From: Geosiphon pyriformis
Lineage: Eukaryota > Glomeromycota > Glomeromycetes > Archaeosporales > Geosiphonaceae
Assembly (NCBI GenBank): GCA_016748015.1
Contig: JAAOMT010000070.1
Span: 118,023 to 182,022, forward strand
DNA: 64,000 nt
Direction: 5' to 3'
Part shown: positions 35,201 through 46,256 of the stretch, piece by piece
Numbering within the stretch: the stretch's first letter is position 1
How the letters are laid out: every line of letters begins with the position of its first letter
The notes under the pieces: model-generated
Seen by the model: only the letters and a program-made list of their open reading frames with translations
What the model was told of the DNA's origin: nothing
Databases searched by the model: none
Made by a program: the position numbers and the translations under genes

Positions 35201-36784
35201 CTATTTGTTTTCACTGAAAACATCAAATAATTTTTGTATCTGTGGAGTTAGATAACTGTCTCCATGAGTTATACTATTGAGTTTTCTGTAATCTACACAA
35301 AAGCAGATCTTTCTGTTTTTTTTACAAACAAGTACTACTAGTGATGACCATAGACTTATTGATGGCTGAATTAGCCTGTTGTTAAGCATTTGATTGATTT
35401 CTTGACAGATGATCTCATGGCTGGCTGGTGGTACTCTGTATGCTCTTTGTTTAATTGGCATCACATCTCCAGTTTTGATCTGGTATTGGATGATATCAGT
35501 TCTGCCAAATTCATTTTCGTTGGCAAAGATGTCATTGAAATTATTAAGCAACATTTTAAGCTGCATATGTTGAAGTGGGTCTAAGTTTCCCATGTTCATT
35601 TGTTCCAATTGTTCTGATTGGAGCAAATAACATTCATTTCGTCTGTATATTGTTTGTGATGTAATGTTCACATATCCACAAAGCTGTGGAAAATCTGGAA
35701 TAATGCTTGGTGGTTGATCTTCTAGTTCTGTGCTCAAGTAACCAATGATAGTTCCTTCTGGTATTGTGATAACATCTCCTGTTGTATTGTAGATGAGAAT
35801 TTTGATATGGTTGTGGCTCTTGGCTGGTATGTGGAAATTGATAAGTCCAACCTCTCCTGATTCACAAAGAGTTGCTTCTGCTTCAAAAATCTGTGCTTGA
35901 TCCTTCATTCTCCTCTTTATTGCCAACATGTACTGGTCATATGATGGAATGGAAATTGCTTGACTAGTTGAGACAATTTCTCCTTGGCCAACAATTTCTT
36001 TCTTTGCCATATTGACTGGTATATCTATTCTACCTGTGGATCTGAATTCCTGTATCCCTCTTGCTGTTATTCCTAATTCTTCTCTGTTTTCTACTGACAC
36101 TAATTGAGCTACTTTAACCAAAGGCAGGAATATTGTCTGTGCTATCTTTTTATTTGGCTCTATAATATAGGCTTTTTCAGAGTTATTTTGTAGCATGGCG
36201 ATAATATTTCTTACATATCCCATGTCAATTATTCCTCCTCTTATATTTATCCCTCTTTTCACTAAACTATTCCTAGATGCTAATTGAACCATTGTTGTTG
36301 CCAGAATTTCCAGTGCTATTTTCAAATCAATGCAGGTGCATGAATATGGTTCCAATTTGATGGCATATTTTCCTGAATACTTTAGATCAAACCTGGCATT
36401 GGTATCATGCATGTGTTTTGGCATAATACCTTTATTATTATTACTGAACCATTTAAGTTCCTGTTCCTTGATGAGGTCAGGAAGCACAATATATTGTTCA
36501 TAGTTTGAATTGGAGTTTAAATTTGAGTTAGAATTGTTGTTATTGTTCTCATCATATTGGACAAAGCTGGAACTGGTGTTTTCGTTGTCATCATTGTTGG
36601 AGTTTGAATTGGGATTAAAAATTGATTCCAATTCTGATGTACAGCTGCTGATTGGTTCCTCTTCCTCTTGAATCATGTAGATCATACGTGGTGGTAGATT
36701 GTAAATAAGATCACACTTATTACAATATTGGAAGTCACATGGAATCAAACAGTGGTCACATAGTCGAGTGTTTATTTCTTCCAA
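35201..36784 (-). pseudogene. Zinc ribbon, dUTPase and RT N-terminus of element A
   Basis: 527-codon open stretch. Residues 9-24 are a CxxC...CxxC ribbon (CDHCLIPCDFQYCNKC), followed by an Asn/Ser-rich linker. Residues about 95-260 are a trimeric-type dUTPase: motif 1 HDTNARFDL (126-134), motif 2 SRNSLVKRG (170-178), motif 3 GGIIDMGYVRNI (183-194), motif 4 NKKIAQ (211-216), motif 5 ARGIQEFRSTGR (241-252). Compared with B and C, motifs 1, 3 and 5 carry single changes here (DAGFDL to NARFDL), so this copy is probably inactive. From about 380 the RT begins, including VDYRKLNSITHGDSYL. dUTPase hydrolyses dUTP and would keep uracil out of the element's cDNA. Confidence 0.85.
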
Positions 36785-36793
36785 CTATTGTTC

Positions 36794-37106
36794 TTATTCT
36801 TCTCGAGTAGATGCCAACTGTTGATAGTGCTCATGAAATTCTTCCAGATTATCCTCAATGTTGCTGAATACATCGAATGTTAGGATGTATTCAGGTTCAG
36901 GCAGAACTAGGGGGTTGTTTTTGATTTCTAATAGTTCACTGGTTGTTGTACCTTCTGCCTTCACACTTGCTATTCTCCAGAGTTCATGTTCGTCATGTGG
37001 ATATTTTTCCAATTGTTGTAACAATTGTTTCCAGGCATTGTTGATTGGTGTTCTCTTGTATACCTAGTTGTTAATTAGGATCATATACTGGCAGGTTTCA
37101 TTGCAT
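36794..37106 (-). pseudogene. Element A pol between the B insertion and the dUTPase (zinc cassette, second half)
   Basis: Begins at the B insertion with CNETCQYMILIN, the last cysteine pair of a zinc ribbon whose first pair (CLACGK) lies beyond B near 47415. Continues through NAWKQLLQQLEKYPHDEHELWR to EFHEHYQQLASTREE. Homologous segments in B and C sit at the same place. Stops interrupt it. Confidence 0.75.
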
Positions 37107-38198
37107 TGTTACGGATAAACTTGGTGGGTATGGGAAATGGTAACATTTGGTGCTCTTAATTATTAATGATGCATCTTCCGTGTAATTCTGTTGGCTTAGT
37201 CTTGATTATCAGTCTCTGAAGATCTATTACTGAATGTGAATTTTATCCATTGAGTTCTTTGGTTATAAGGCACAAAGTTTGTCTTTTGTCAATTGCAATG
37301 TTTTTCATAAATGTGAGCTTTCTTCTCTGAGCTAACGAGTGCAGTTGTTAAGGTCTGGCGTTGTCTTTTTGCCCTTCTGGTAAGCTAACAAGATAATGTT
37401 AATATCCAAAACTTAGAAGGAGCTTCCCTTTTTTACCAGGCTATCATGAAGTCTATTCCCAGACAGTCGATTTTACTATGTTGCTGCTCCACAAAAAATA
37501 AGACAGAAAAAGAAAGAAAAAGAAAAAGAAAAGAAAAGAAAAGAGAGAAAAGATAAATTAGTATTGTCAATTGCCATGATCAAGAGCAATTGGTCTAAAT
37601 CATTAATAGGTTCAAGGCGGTTATGCTAAGAGCATCTGTTCTAGAACAGAGATACGAGACAAGGGTTAATTCACATAAATTCCACAAAGTTCGAGAACAT
37701 GAATTCGTGATTCTGATTTCTTTTAATAATTGGTTTATTTCAGGAGATGAAATAGGGAAGATAATAAAGGATAAAGGGGTATGGATATTTTAATTTCTGG
37801 TCTAAAAGTTCATATCTATTTTTTCTTCCCTGTCTTTTCTCACTTCTACAACTACTTGCTTTTATACATTTTTTTGGTTTTACAGGATTGCTTTCAATTG
37901 TCTCGCTATCACTAGCTATTGCTTTGTTGTTTTTGTTATTGCTTCATTTTTCTACATTATTACTAGTTATCTTATGTTATAATACATTATCTGACGTTAT
38001 TATATGTTATTCTGTGTTATCCTGCATTATAACACGTTATCCTATGTTATTGCACACTATTCTGTGTTATCCTGTGTTATAACATGTTATCCAATGTTAT
38101 AACATGTTATCCAACGTTATTGCGCATTATTCTGTATTATATCATGTTTTGGTTATGTTTCTTTATAACTTTGAATTGGTTTTTCTACTCAGGTAACA
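37107..38198 (-). repeat. 3' LTR of element B
   Basis: 1,092 bp, TGTTACGG...GGTAACA. The middle contains an (A/G)AAAG-rich run (37500-37545). At about 37960-38135 there is a degenerate tandem array of YRTTAT units (TGTTAT, CGTTAT, CATTAT, CACTAT). Compared with the other LTR there is no net length change; differences are nearly all transitions. Confidence 0.93.
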
Positions 38199-38216
38199 TT
38201 ATCCCTCTCTTTTTAA
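38199..38216 (-). promoter_or_regulatory. Polypurine tract of element B
   Basis: Minus-strand AAAAAGAGAGGGATAA abuts the 3' LTR; it overlaps the end of ORF3, as in element A. Confidence 0.78.
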
Positions 38217-39007
38217 AATTGAGCTCCTGCAAAACTGTATGTATCTGTTATTGTGGCTTCATTCATGTAATGTTCGATTGTTGCCTCGAGTATTGCCTTT
38301 TGTAGGTCTTCGAACTGTTGATTGGTTATTTGTCCTATGCTGTTAACCATTATGGTTTTCATAGATCCGTTCAGTAGTACGTTTGGGCAATGTTGGAAGG
38401 CAGCATATAGTTGGTATGCTGCTTTGTAATGTAGGGTTAGGTTGTTTTTCCCTACAAATTTTTTTACTTGTTGTATTGCTTCTTTGTTGAACGTTTTCTG
38501 GCTGAGGTCTTCATATGGTGTTTTCAAGTCAAGCTGTTCTCCAATTTTGTAGAACCAATAAGCTGGAGAAAGTCTTTCTTTCCATTCCTGGGCATTGTCA
38601 AGTGTTCACTCCCTTGTTTCGGGAAGTTTGGTCCCATGAGCTAAAGCTTCTTTTATTTTTTCGAGCTTGGGGACCAAGTATCTTCTTTTATAACCTTTTT
38701 CTTGTTCTTTGCCTCCTTCTTTTCCACCCCCCGCCTGAAGACAATTTTTCCTCCCACATTGTCTTTCGGGTGGTAGGTAGGGGAGGGAATGTTTAGTTCT
38801 AATTAAACTTTCGTCCTCCTCTCTCCTGCTCTTATCTTTATACCATATCTCTTTTTTATCAATTGTTATTTCTATTTGAGATGTCAATTTTTGAATTGTT
38901 TCAAATAATTGTTTAGATAATTTTAAAATTTGATCTGAAAGGTCCATGTTGAAATTTCTATCGTTTCTTGCTGCTTTTTGGATGCTATATATATTTGAAT
39001 TTCCCAA
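38213..39007 (-). pseudogene. ORF3 of element B
   Basis: Two open pieces, 38606-39007 and 38213-38527. The first holds LSDQILKLSKQLFETIQKLT and a basic middle. The second runs FQHCPNVLLNGSMKTIMVN, then IGQITNQQFEDLQKAILEAT, and ends SFAGAQF. The C-terminal half matches ORF3 of A and D. No signal peptide or membrane segment. Function unknown. Confidence 0.7.
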
Positions 39008-39059
39008 TTTAATTTGCTGCCCATTGTCTATGTTTCGATGACGATAATTGGTTCCAGAT

Positions 39060-40218
39060 CTCGTGGTATATCTTCTGGTCTGATTAATGAAATTTGTGTT
39101 CCTAGTTGAGGTACTGATGACAATGATTCCTGTTTTACATGATAAATTTTTAACTGATTTCTATGTGCTACTTTCTTTAAAATCCTGTTTTCCAATCATA
39201 ATTTGTAAGCTCCATTTACTAATGCTTTGTGTATATGGAATGAACTGTCCCACTTTGGGTCGAACTTTCCACTCCACTGTTTCTCAGCTTTTGTACGATA
39301 TAATAGTACTTGGTCTCCAATCTTGAATTCCATTGGTTGTTCTGATAGGTGTTTATCATGTCTTTCTTTTTGTCATTCTTGAGCATGACTAATATTGTCA
39401 GCTGCTGTTCTTCGATTGTTTTCTAACGTTTCTATTAGCTGGTACATTCTTTGGTGTAAGGTAGCCTCAAAATTCTCTTTATTGATTGTTTCTGTTGGGT
39501 ATGATGGTATCACTCATTTAATTGGTAACGTAGCTTTTCTTCCATAGACTAGTTTGAACGGTGTGAACTGAGTCATATTTTGTTTCAATGTTTGGTATGC
39601 AAAGAGTACAGAAGGTATGAATAAGTCCCATTCTTGTCTGTTTTCATGACTTATTTTTGCTAGTGCTTTGCACAGTGTTCTGTTAAATTGTTCTACTAGT
39701 CCGTTTGTTTGTGGGTGGTATGATGATGATAAGAGTCTCTTTATTCCAAACCATTGGCTTAGTTCAGTCAGTGTATTATTAACAAAGTGTGTTTCCTGAT
39801 CAGATAATAATTCTTTCGGACATCCATGTTAGCAAATTAGGTCTTGATGCACAAATTTGGTGACTGTTTTGGCATCGGCCACTTGGATTGCTCTGGCTTC
39901 TGGCCATTTTGTAAGATAGTCTATGGCTACAGCAATATAGCAATTTCCTTGGGATGTAATTGAAAGAGGTCCAACCAAATTGATCCCGATTCTATCAAAT
40001 GGATTTCCAACTGGAATGGGTCAAAGTGGTTCTGTTGATCTTGCTTCTCCTCTTTGCTGGCATGCGTCACAATTGAGCATATATTCGAAAATGTCTTTGT
40101 GCATCGTTGGCCAATAGTATAAGTTTAGTGTTTTTTTGAGGGTAGCATCTTTGTTAAAGTGTCCTGCAGTCAGATCTGAGTGCACACTATATAGTATAGT
40201 TTCTCTTTCATTGTTCAT
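39060..40218 (-). pseudogene. Integrase of element B
   Basis: HHCC zinc end (HSDLTAGHFNKDAT, CDACQQRGEA) at 40030-40200, core with YLTKWPEARAI near 39900, then LLSDQETHF, and NGLVEQFNRTLCKALA near 39690 with the catalytic Glu. The C-terminal module VLLYRTKAEKQWSGKFDPKW is at about 39240-39310. Broken by several stops (for example ICxHGC near 39830). Confidence 0.85.
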
Positions 40219-40239
40219 GATTAGTCGTTGTGAGTTGGG

Positions 40240-40960
40240 GTGGTTTCGGCGTTCTCGTCGATATAGTTGGTTGTCTTGAATAAAATAATTTTAGGCTTGT
40301 TTTCATATGGTACTCTGTTCCTATTGAAATAATATCTCCTTGAAACATAGTGTCGATAGGTACTGATGTAGTCGTTGATAAGTGAGTGTGTCCATGAGTC
40401 TGGGATTAGGTTTGTGACATCCTCGACAAACTGTCGGTATTGGTATTCTTAGATCTTTTCTTGTAATGGACTTTGAGTGGGAATTGTTACAGATAAATAC
40501 TCCATCTCACATATTTTTCTTCTAGTTGTGGATTGTTGAGTAACCAAATAAGTCCTTTGTGGTCAGTATATAGGTTAAATAGTTGACTGAAGTAATGTTT
40601 CCAAGTCTGTATGGCCCAATAAATGGCAAGACATTCCAGATCTGTTGTGCTGTAATTCTTTTCTGCTGGGCTAGTGCTACGACTAGTGTAAGCAACTGGG
40701 TGTTCTCTATTGTCTGGTCCTATCTGTGATAAGACTGCTCCTAGAGCATTTTTCGAGGCATCCATAGCAACAATGAACCATTTAGTGAAATCTGGGTAAA
40801 TCAGAATTGGGGATGTGATCAATCGCTGCTTGAGATAGTCGAATGTTTTCTGTTGATCTTCCTTCCACAAGTATGGTATGTATTTGGACAACAATTGATG
40901 GAGTGGTTTTGTGATGTTCAAGAAACCTTTGACAAATTGATGATAATATCCTGCTAATCC
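40240..40960 (-). pseudogene. RNase H region of element B
   Basis: Open from 40921 to 40487. FIVAMDASKNALGAVLSQIG carries the first RNase H Asp, NYSTTDLECLAIYWAIQTWK the Glu helix, and LYTDHKGLIWLL the next Asp. The far end of the domain and the linker to integrase are interrupted. Confidence 0.85.
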
Positions 40961-41850
40961 TAGAAATTCTCATAATTCTCTGAGGTTGATTGGGACTGGA
41001 AAATCCTTGACTTTTTGTACTTTATCTGGATCGGGTTTAACTCCATTCTTGCTGATTACATGTCCTAGGAATTTTAACTCAGTTTTTCCAAAGAAGCACT
41101 TCTTGGGATTGAGTTTCAATTCGGCACTACAAAGGTGTTCAAAGACTTGTTGCAGATGGAGCAGATGGTTTTCGAATGTTTCGGAGAACATGTTTGTGTT
41201 ATCTAAGTAGACTACTACTGATTTTCAAAGAATTTCTTTGTATACTACATCTATCAGGCATTGAAACGTGGCAGGAGCATTACAAAATCCAAAAGACATT
41301 ACGTTAAACTCAAAGTTTCCGTCTCAAGTGGTAAACGCTGTTTTTTTTTTGTCTTTGGGGTCTATTTTAACTTGCCAGTAACCACTTGCTAAATCTAATG
41401 ATGAGAACCATTTCTTTTTCCCTAGATTGTCCAGAATTTCCTGGATGAGGGGAATGAGATAACTATCTCCTCGCGTGACATTATTTAGTTTTCGATAATC
41501 TACGCAGAATTGCACTTTTTCATTTTTTTTGGTGACCAAGACTACTGGCGAGGATCAAGGGCTTAACAATTCTTTGATTAGACTATTATCAAGCATCCAT
41601 TGCACTTCTTGCTTAATTAGGTTATCGCCAGATGGGAGTATGCAGTAAGCTTGTTGCTTAATTGGTCAAGCATCTTCTGTATCAATCTGATGCTTCACGA
41701 TGTCGGTGCATCCAAACTCATTTTTGCTGGCAAAGACATTGGCATACTGATTCAAAAGGATTTTGAGTTGCATTTGTTGCAGGGTACTTAAATTTCCTAA
41801 ATTCAATTTATTGATCTCTTCTGGTGTGAACAAGTAATTTTCTTTTGGCA
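40960..41850 (-). pseudogene. Reverse transcriptase of element B
   Basis: Reads VDYRKLNNVTRGDSYLIPLI, WFSSLDLASGYWQVKID, a TGA where A has Arg of TTREGNFE (near 41323), VVVYLDNTNMFSETFENHLL, and KCFFGKTELKFLGHVISKNG. The active site YLDN (41199-41210) has lost the second Asp. Stops at several sites. Confidence 0.87.
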
Positions 41851-42189
41851 AATTCTATACTTGTGAGGTAATGTCACAGAATAAGAATAATTGTGTAAAA
41901 TCTGGAATGGACTGGCGTTTTTCAGGATTCTGACTATTTGTGGATATGGAACCGATGAGAGTCCCTTCGGGAATTTCAATGACATCTTCTGTTGAGTTGT
42001 AGATGGGGATTTTGAAGTGTTTATGGGCTTTGGCCGGTAGGTATAGATTAGCAACATCGGTTAGGAAACAGATTTCGGAACTGGCTTTGAATAATAGGGC
42101 TTGATCTTGGATTTTTCGATTCACTTTGAGGATGTATTGTCAGTATGGAGGAATGGAGATGACGGTGTCAGTGTGGATAAATTCTACCT

Positions 42190-42760
42190 GGTTACTGTCT
42201 TCCTCCGTGAAATTAACTGGTATGTTTCCTCTTCCACTTGATCCAAACCCATTGATTCCTCAGGCAGTGAAGCCTAACTCTTCTCAGGTTGTTACTGGGG
42301 TTAATTGGGGTATTTTGACTAGGGGTAGGAAGATAGCTTGGGCAATCTTTTTTTGTGATTCTATTTTGTAGGGTCTGTTCAAATTGTTCTGTAGCATCAC
42401 GATGATGTTTCCCGTGTAACCGGCATCGATAATTCCTTCTTTATGTCAATTTTTTTCTTGGCTAGACTAGATTGAGAGACAACTTGTACCATTGTACTAA
42501 CAGGAATTTCTAACACTATCTTAAGATCTATTTTTATGAGAGAATGTGGAGCTATAATAATGGATGATTGTTCGGGGTATTGTAGGTCAAAACCAGCATC
42601 AGTGTCATGCGCTCTTTCAGGGCAGATTTTTTCTTTGTTGTTACTATACCATTTTAGCTCTAGTTCTTTGGATAGATTGGGATATGTGAGATACTGTTCT
42701 GTTTTAGTATCCTCAGTTGGATCTTGAAATGATATGTCTTCAATGATCAATACCTCTTTT
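42190..42760 (-). pseudogene. dUTPase domain of element B
   Basis: Best-preserved motif set of the three copies: motif 1 HDTDAGFDLQY (near 42590-42610), motif 2 SQSSLAKK, motif 3 GIIDAGYTGNIIVMLQ (near 42395-42440, after a frameshift), motif 4 KKIAQAIFLPL, and motif 5 GINGFGSSGRG (near 42230-42260). Two TGA codons stand where A has Arg (EELGFTAx). Lies between the zinc ribbons and RT as in A. Confidence 0.85.
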
Positions 42761-42779
42761 TTGGGTTCAGATAGTTCAG

Positions 42780-43640
42780 TGATTGAAAACAGTATTTTTG
42801 GAGGTGGATTGAACATAAGATCACATTTATCGCAGTACTGGAAGTGACAGGGGATTAAACAGTAATCGCATAGTTTGATATTCAAATTGGCCAATCTTTG
42901 CTTCTGTTCCTTGCGAGTCGGGACCAATTCCTGATATTGGTTCTGAAATGTGTCTGGATTATCTGTGAAGAAATTATTCTCGGAGTAGTCAGGTCCAGTA
43001 TATTTGGGCGTCCAAGGGTTGTCCTTAATTTCTCATATTTTTTCGGGCATAGTGCCTTCAGCCTTGGTGCTTGCCATTCTCCAGATTTTGTGGTCATTGT
43101 GTGGATAACCGTCTAGTCTGTTGAGTGCTCGTTTTCAAGCGTTCTTGATGGAGGTTCCCTTTTGTACCCAATCGTTGATTAATATGGTGTATTGACAAGC
43201 CTTGTCACATGTTCCTCCTCTGCTAGGCACATCATTTCAGAGTCCTTCATCTGGCAGGATTTTGCCACATGCAAGACATGGTGTATGGTCCCACTTGCCT
43301 TGTCATTTTGGTCATCCAAATCTTTCTAGTAAACAAGGCCTGTAATAGTATTTGGTGGCGGTGGGCCATTTTTTGTTGTCCCCGATACATGCTCCCATAG
43401 TAGATAGTTTTTTTCCACAATTGATACATATTAGTCTTGGGAGTTGGTAAAATAAGTTTCTTTGGTCCAAGGTTATGTATCCTAGTGATGACAATTGGGT
43501 TTCTTCTTCGGCTCTGCCTTTTCCTTTTTCTTCCCAGGTTGGTGGTGGGGGTAGTTCAGTTCGATAATCATCCACTCATGAAACCTAATAGGTCTCGATG
43601 GTTGGTGGCATTGATGTGTCTTCGAATTCAATAAGGGGTT
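42780..43640 (-). pseudogene. Zinc-ribbon cassette of element B
   Basis: Ordered Cys pairs: LICINCGKKLSTMGAC (near 43390-43440), YYRPCLLERFG, CLACGKILPDEG (near 43250-43275), SRGGTCDKACQYTILIND (about 43170-43220) and, adjoining the dUTPase, CDYCLIPCHFQYCDKCD (near 42820-42870). Trp-to-TGA and Arg-to-TGA changes break it. Similar spacing in A and C suggests a conserved multi-zinc domain. Confidence 0.7.
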
Positions 43641-43785
43641 CCTCGATACATTGGTTTTTAAAGTGTCCACATGTAGCTAGAACTCAGGCATGCTGTCCAT
43701 TGAACATGAGTTGAAGTTCTTGGGTGTTCCAGTTGAGAGTAGTGTTGGCTTTTAACAACCAGTCATTTCTTATTAGAGCTTGATA

Positions 43786-44091
43786 TTAAATAGCTTCCAT
43801 GACAAGTACTTTGGTAGGGATTTGGATTCCATTAATCTCGAAGGGGAAGTTGTCAATTTCTCCTATCAGGGTTTTTGTGTTCCCATCCACTGTAATGATC
43901 TGAGCAGTAGCAGCATGGTCTACTTGGCGACTTAGTTGGTCCATGAGCTGCTTCGTAATTATGCTACCAGCTGATCTATTATTCAGGATTAATTTAATGT
44001 CTATTCCTCCGACTCTGGCATTGGTGTATAGGCCCATTATTGGTTTATCCTGATTAATGGCTGTTCCACTAAAAAGGCTATGTGTGTTCAA
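43786..44091 (-). pseudogene. Retropepsin of element B, catalytic triad destroyed
   Basis: IKLILNNRSAGSIITKQLMD replaces the DSG active site seen in A (LILDSGSADSIIT). Asp to Asn, Ser to Asn and Gly to Arg are each explained by a G-to-A change. Followed by the family's flap-side sequence IGEIDNFPFEI. Confidence 0.85.
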
Positions 44092-44599
44092 ATTATTGAT
44101 GTTACAAGGAAATATGATGGCTAGGGTGGTGTCTTCGGTAATAGTGACTGGTGGGATATTGTTTTTTGTTTGCTTGGAAGGTTAAGAGATTTGTTCTATA
44201 TTCCCCTCTTCCACAGGTGTAGATTTATCAAAACTCTGATCTTCCATAAGACCAAAATAGGAAGCTTGATTCGAGTATTCAGTTGGTGTTGGTTGAGATT
44301 GGACAGGACCACAAGGGATTGGTCGAGACAGTCCACTGTTGGTTTGCACCTGATTGTTGTTGAAATTCTTTCATCCCTGATTATAGTCTATAGCTCGAGG
44401 TCTGGATGGGCTGTAAGGGGAAGTTTGATAATGAGGGATTGCTTGTGTTATTGGTGGTAGTTAATAATAATTCTGGAGTGGTGGTTGAGTGTACAGGACT
44501 TGTTGTGCGTATAGGGGCGGTTGATTCTGAGGTATGGAATATTGGGGTACCATGTTTTGCTAATATCTGGGTTGCTGATATGGGTTTCCTTGATTTTGA

Positions 44600-46240
44600 T
44601 CCATGATCTTCCTTTTGCAGTCACGGGCAATGTGTTCAGGTTTCTAACAGTAGTAGCAGTTGCAGGAATTGGATCTCCAAGGTTGTTGCTGTTGCTGACA
44701 GTTCTGTTGCTGTGGGTATCTGCTGTTGTTGTTATTTTCTCTCCGTTGGGATGGTTGGTAAGTTCCTGTAGTTCTGGCTAAGAATCCCTCAATTTTCTGA
44801 GTTAGTTTTTCACTTAATTGGGTTATCTTTGCGTCGACATCAGAGGTTCCATTAATGGCTAAATTAACGGCTTGGGTATGGTTTGCTTCTTGTTCTGCAG
44901 ACTTAAAATTGTGAATGAAAGTGACGGCATCTTGTAAACTGGTCAGATGGCAGGGTCTTATGGATCTTAGAATACTACTCCGCAATTCTTTAATGAATTG
45001 ATTAAGAACTTGTGCTGTGGTGTAGTAGTCCCTTTCAATAACTAATATTTGACGTAAGATTTGATTGAATCATTCGAGATAAGTAGTTACTGCTTCATGA
45101 TCTTTTTGTTTAATTATGCTGAATTGATTCTGTAATTGGATTAACGTATTGGGGTCACAGAAGTATTGCAGAAATGTAAGTTTAAACTCGGTAAAGGAGG
45201 TAGGCTTCTCTGCCAGGCTTTGGTACCATGAATCGGCAGTTTTGGTCAGAAAAAACGGCAGTGCCTGAACTGTGTGGTCATTGTTCCAACCATTAGCGGT
45301 AATTGCTTTCTCGGCATCTGCGATCCAAGAATATGTGTTATCTTCTTCACCAGAGAATTTTTCCAATTTAGCAATATCCTGGTAAGTCATGATCCGGTTA
45401 ATGGGTGGAGTGTTACTGGTTATGTTTAAAGAGATTGGTGTCTGCATATTCGAGTATTCTCTGGGTGCTAATGCTGATTGCTTTCTTTTGTCGCTTGAAC
45501 CAATAGGTTGTAAGATAGCTGTTTCTTCCATCAGGGGAGATGCTGATTCTGCTAGGTTTTGTGCTGGTGGCTGTTCCTAAGTTGACAGGTTTTCTTCTGT
45601 TTGACTGGCTGCTGGAGTAAGATTTCCAAACAGCGATCTGTATTCTTCTAGTGATTTGGTCCAACTGTGTTGATTCCAAGGGTGTTGATTTCCAGGAGTT
45701 TGTGGTGTTTCCAACTGGGTTTCCAGGGGTGGGTTGAATACAATTCTACTTTGGAGTGTCTGATGGTATGATGGAGTTGTTGGGGAGAGGACCCTTGGTT
45801 TCTTGTTGACTGTGGACTTGGCTTGGGCAGTTATGGGGTTGTTGGATTTGTTTTCGTATTCCTCAGGGTCGGATTCCACTGGTTGTTGTACTTGAGGGAA
45901 TCGTTGTGCCACATAATATTTAATGTCTGTATCGATTATGCGCAGAGTTTCAGCGATTGCTCGGGTAGTCGTGGCTGTTAAGTATCTTAGTAAGCTTTGA
46001 TGGATTTGTTCTCCAAGTTTTCTTGTATCAGTTGCGTGGCCTAACAAGCAGTCAATTTTTGCATTGATATAGTTACAAAAATCACTTTCTGTGTAAGTGG
46101 TTCCTGCTGGTATTCCTAAGTCTTTTCGAAAGTATTGAAATAGTGCTTTTCCATATGAGAAGTGGTCCTTTCCTATTGTTCCAATAGTCACCACTTTTAT
46201 GTATTTTTGGGGGTGCTCTGTTTCTGTGGATTTATAACCT
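44600..46240 (-). pseudogene. gag of element B
   Basis: Reading frame enters from the primer-binding site (PVRYKSTE-like after a 1-bp shift), then an open piece 45577-46194. A capsid piece at 45070-45531 carries KLEKFSGEEDNTYSWIADAE and WYQSLAEKPTSFTEFKL; a further piece is 44644-44985. It ends with a CCHC knuckle (CYYCxKPEHIARDC, near 44610-44650) that has a TAG inside. TGA replaces Arg after TTYLE at 45067. Confidence 0.82.
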
Positions 46241-46254
46241 CACAGGGAGCACTA
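46238..46254 (-). promoter_or_regulatory. Primer-binding site of element B
   Basis: Two bases inside the 5' LTR, the minus strand reads TAGTGCTCCCTGTGAGG. This matches TGGTGCTCCCTGTRAGAT of element A with one G-to-A change. Confidence 0.65.
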
Positions 46255-46256
46255 AA

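Noticed and set aside
39007-46194. TGA reassigned as a sense codon (altered genetic code)
   Set aside because: Host genes here end in TGA (asparagine synthetase, helicase), and TGA in the elements replaces both Arg and Trp. Decay explains it better.
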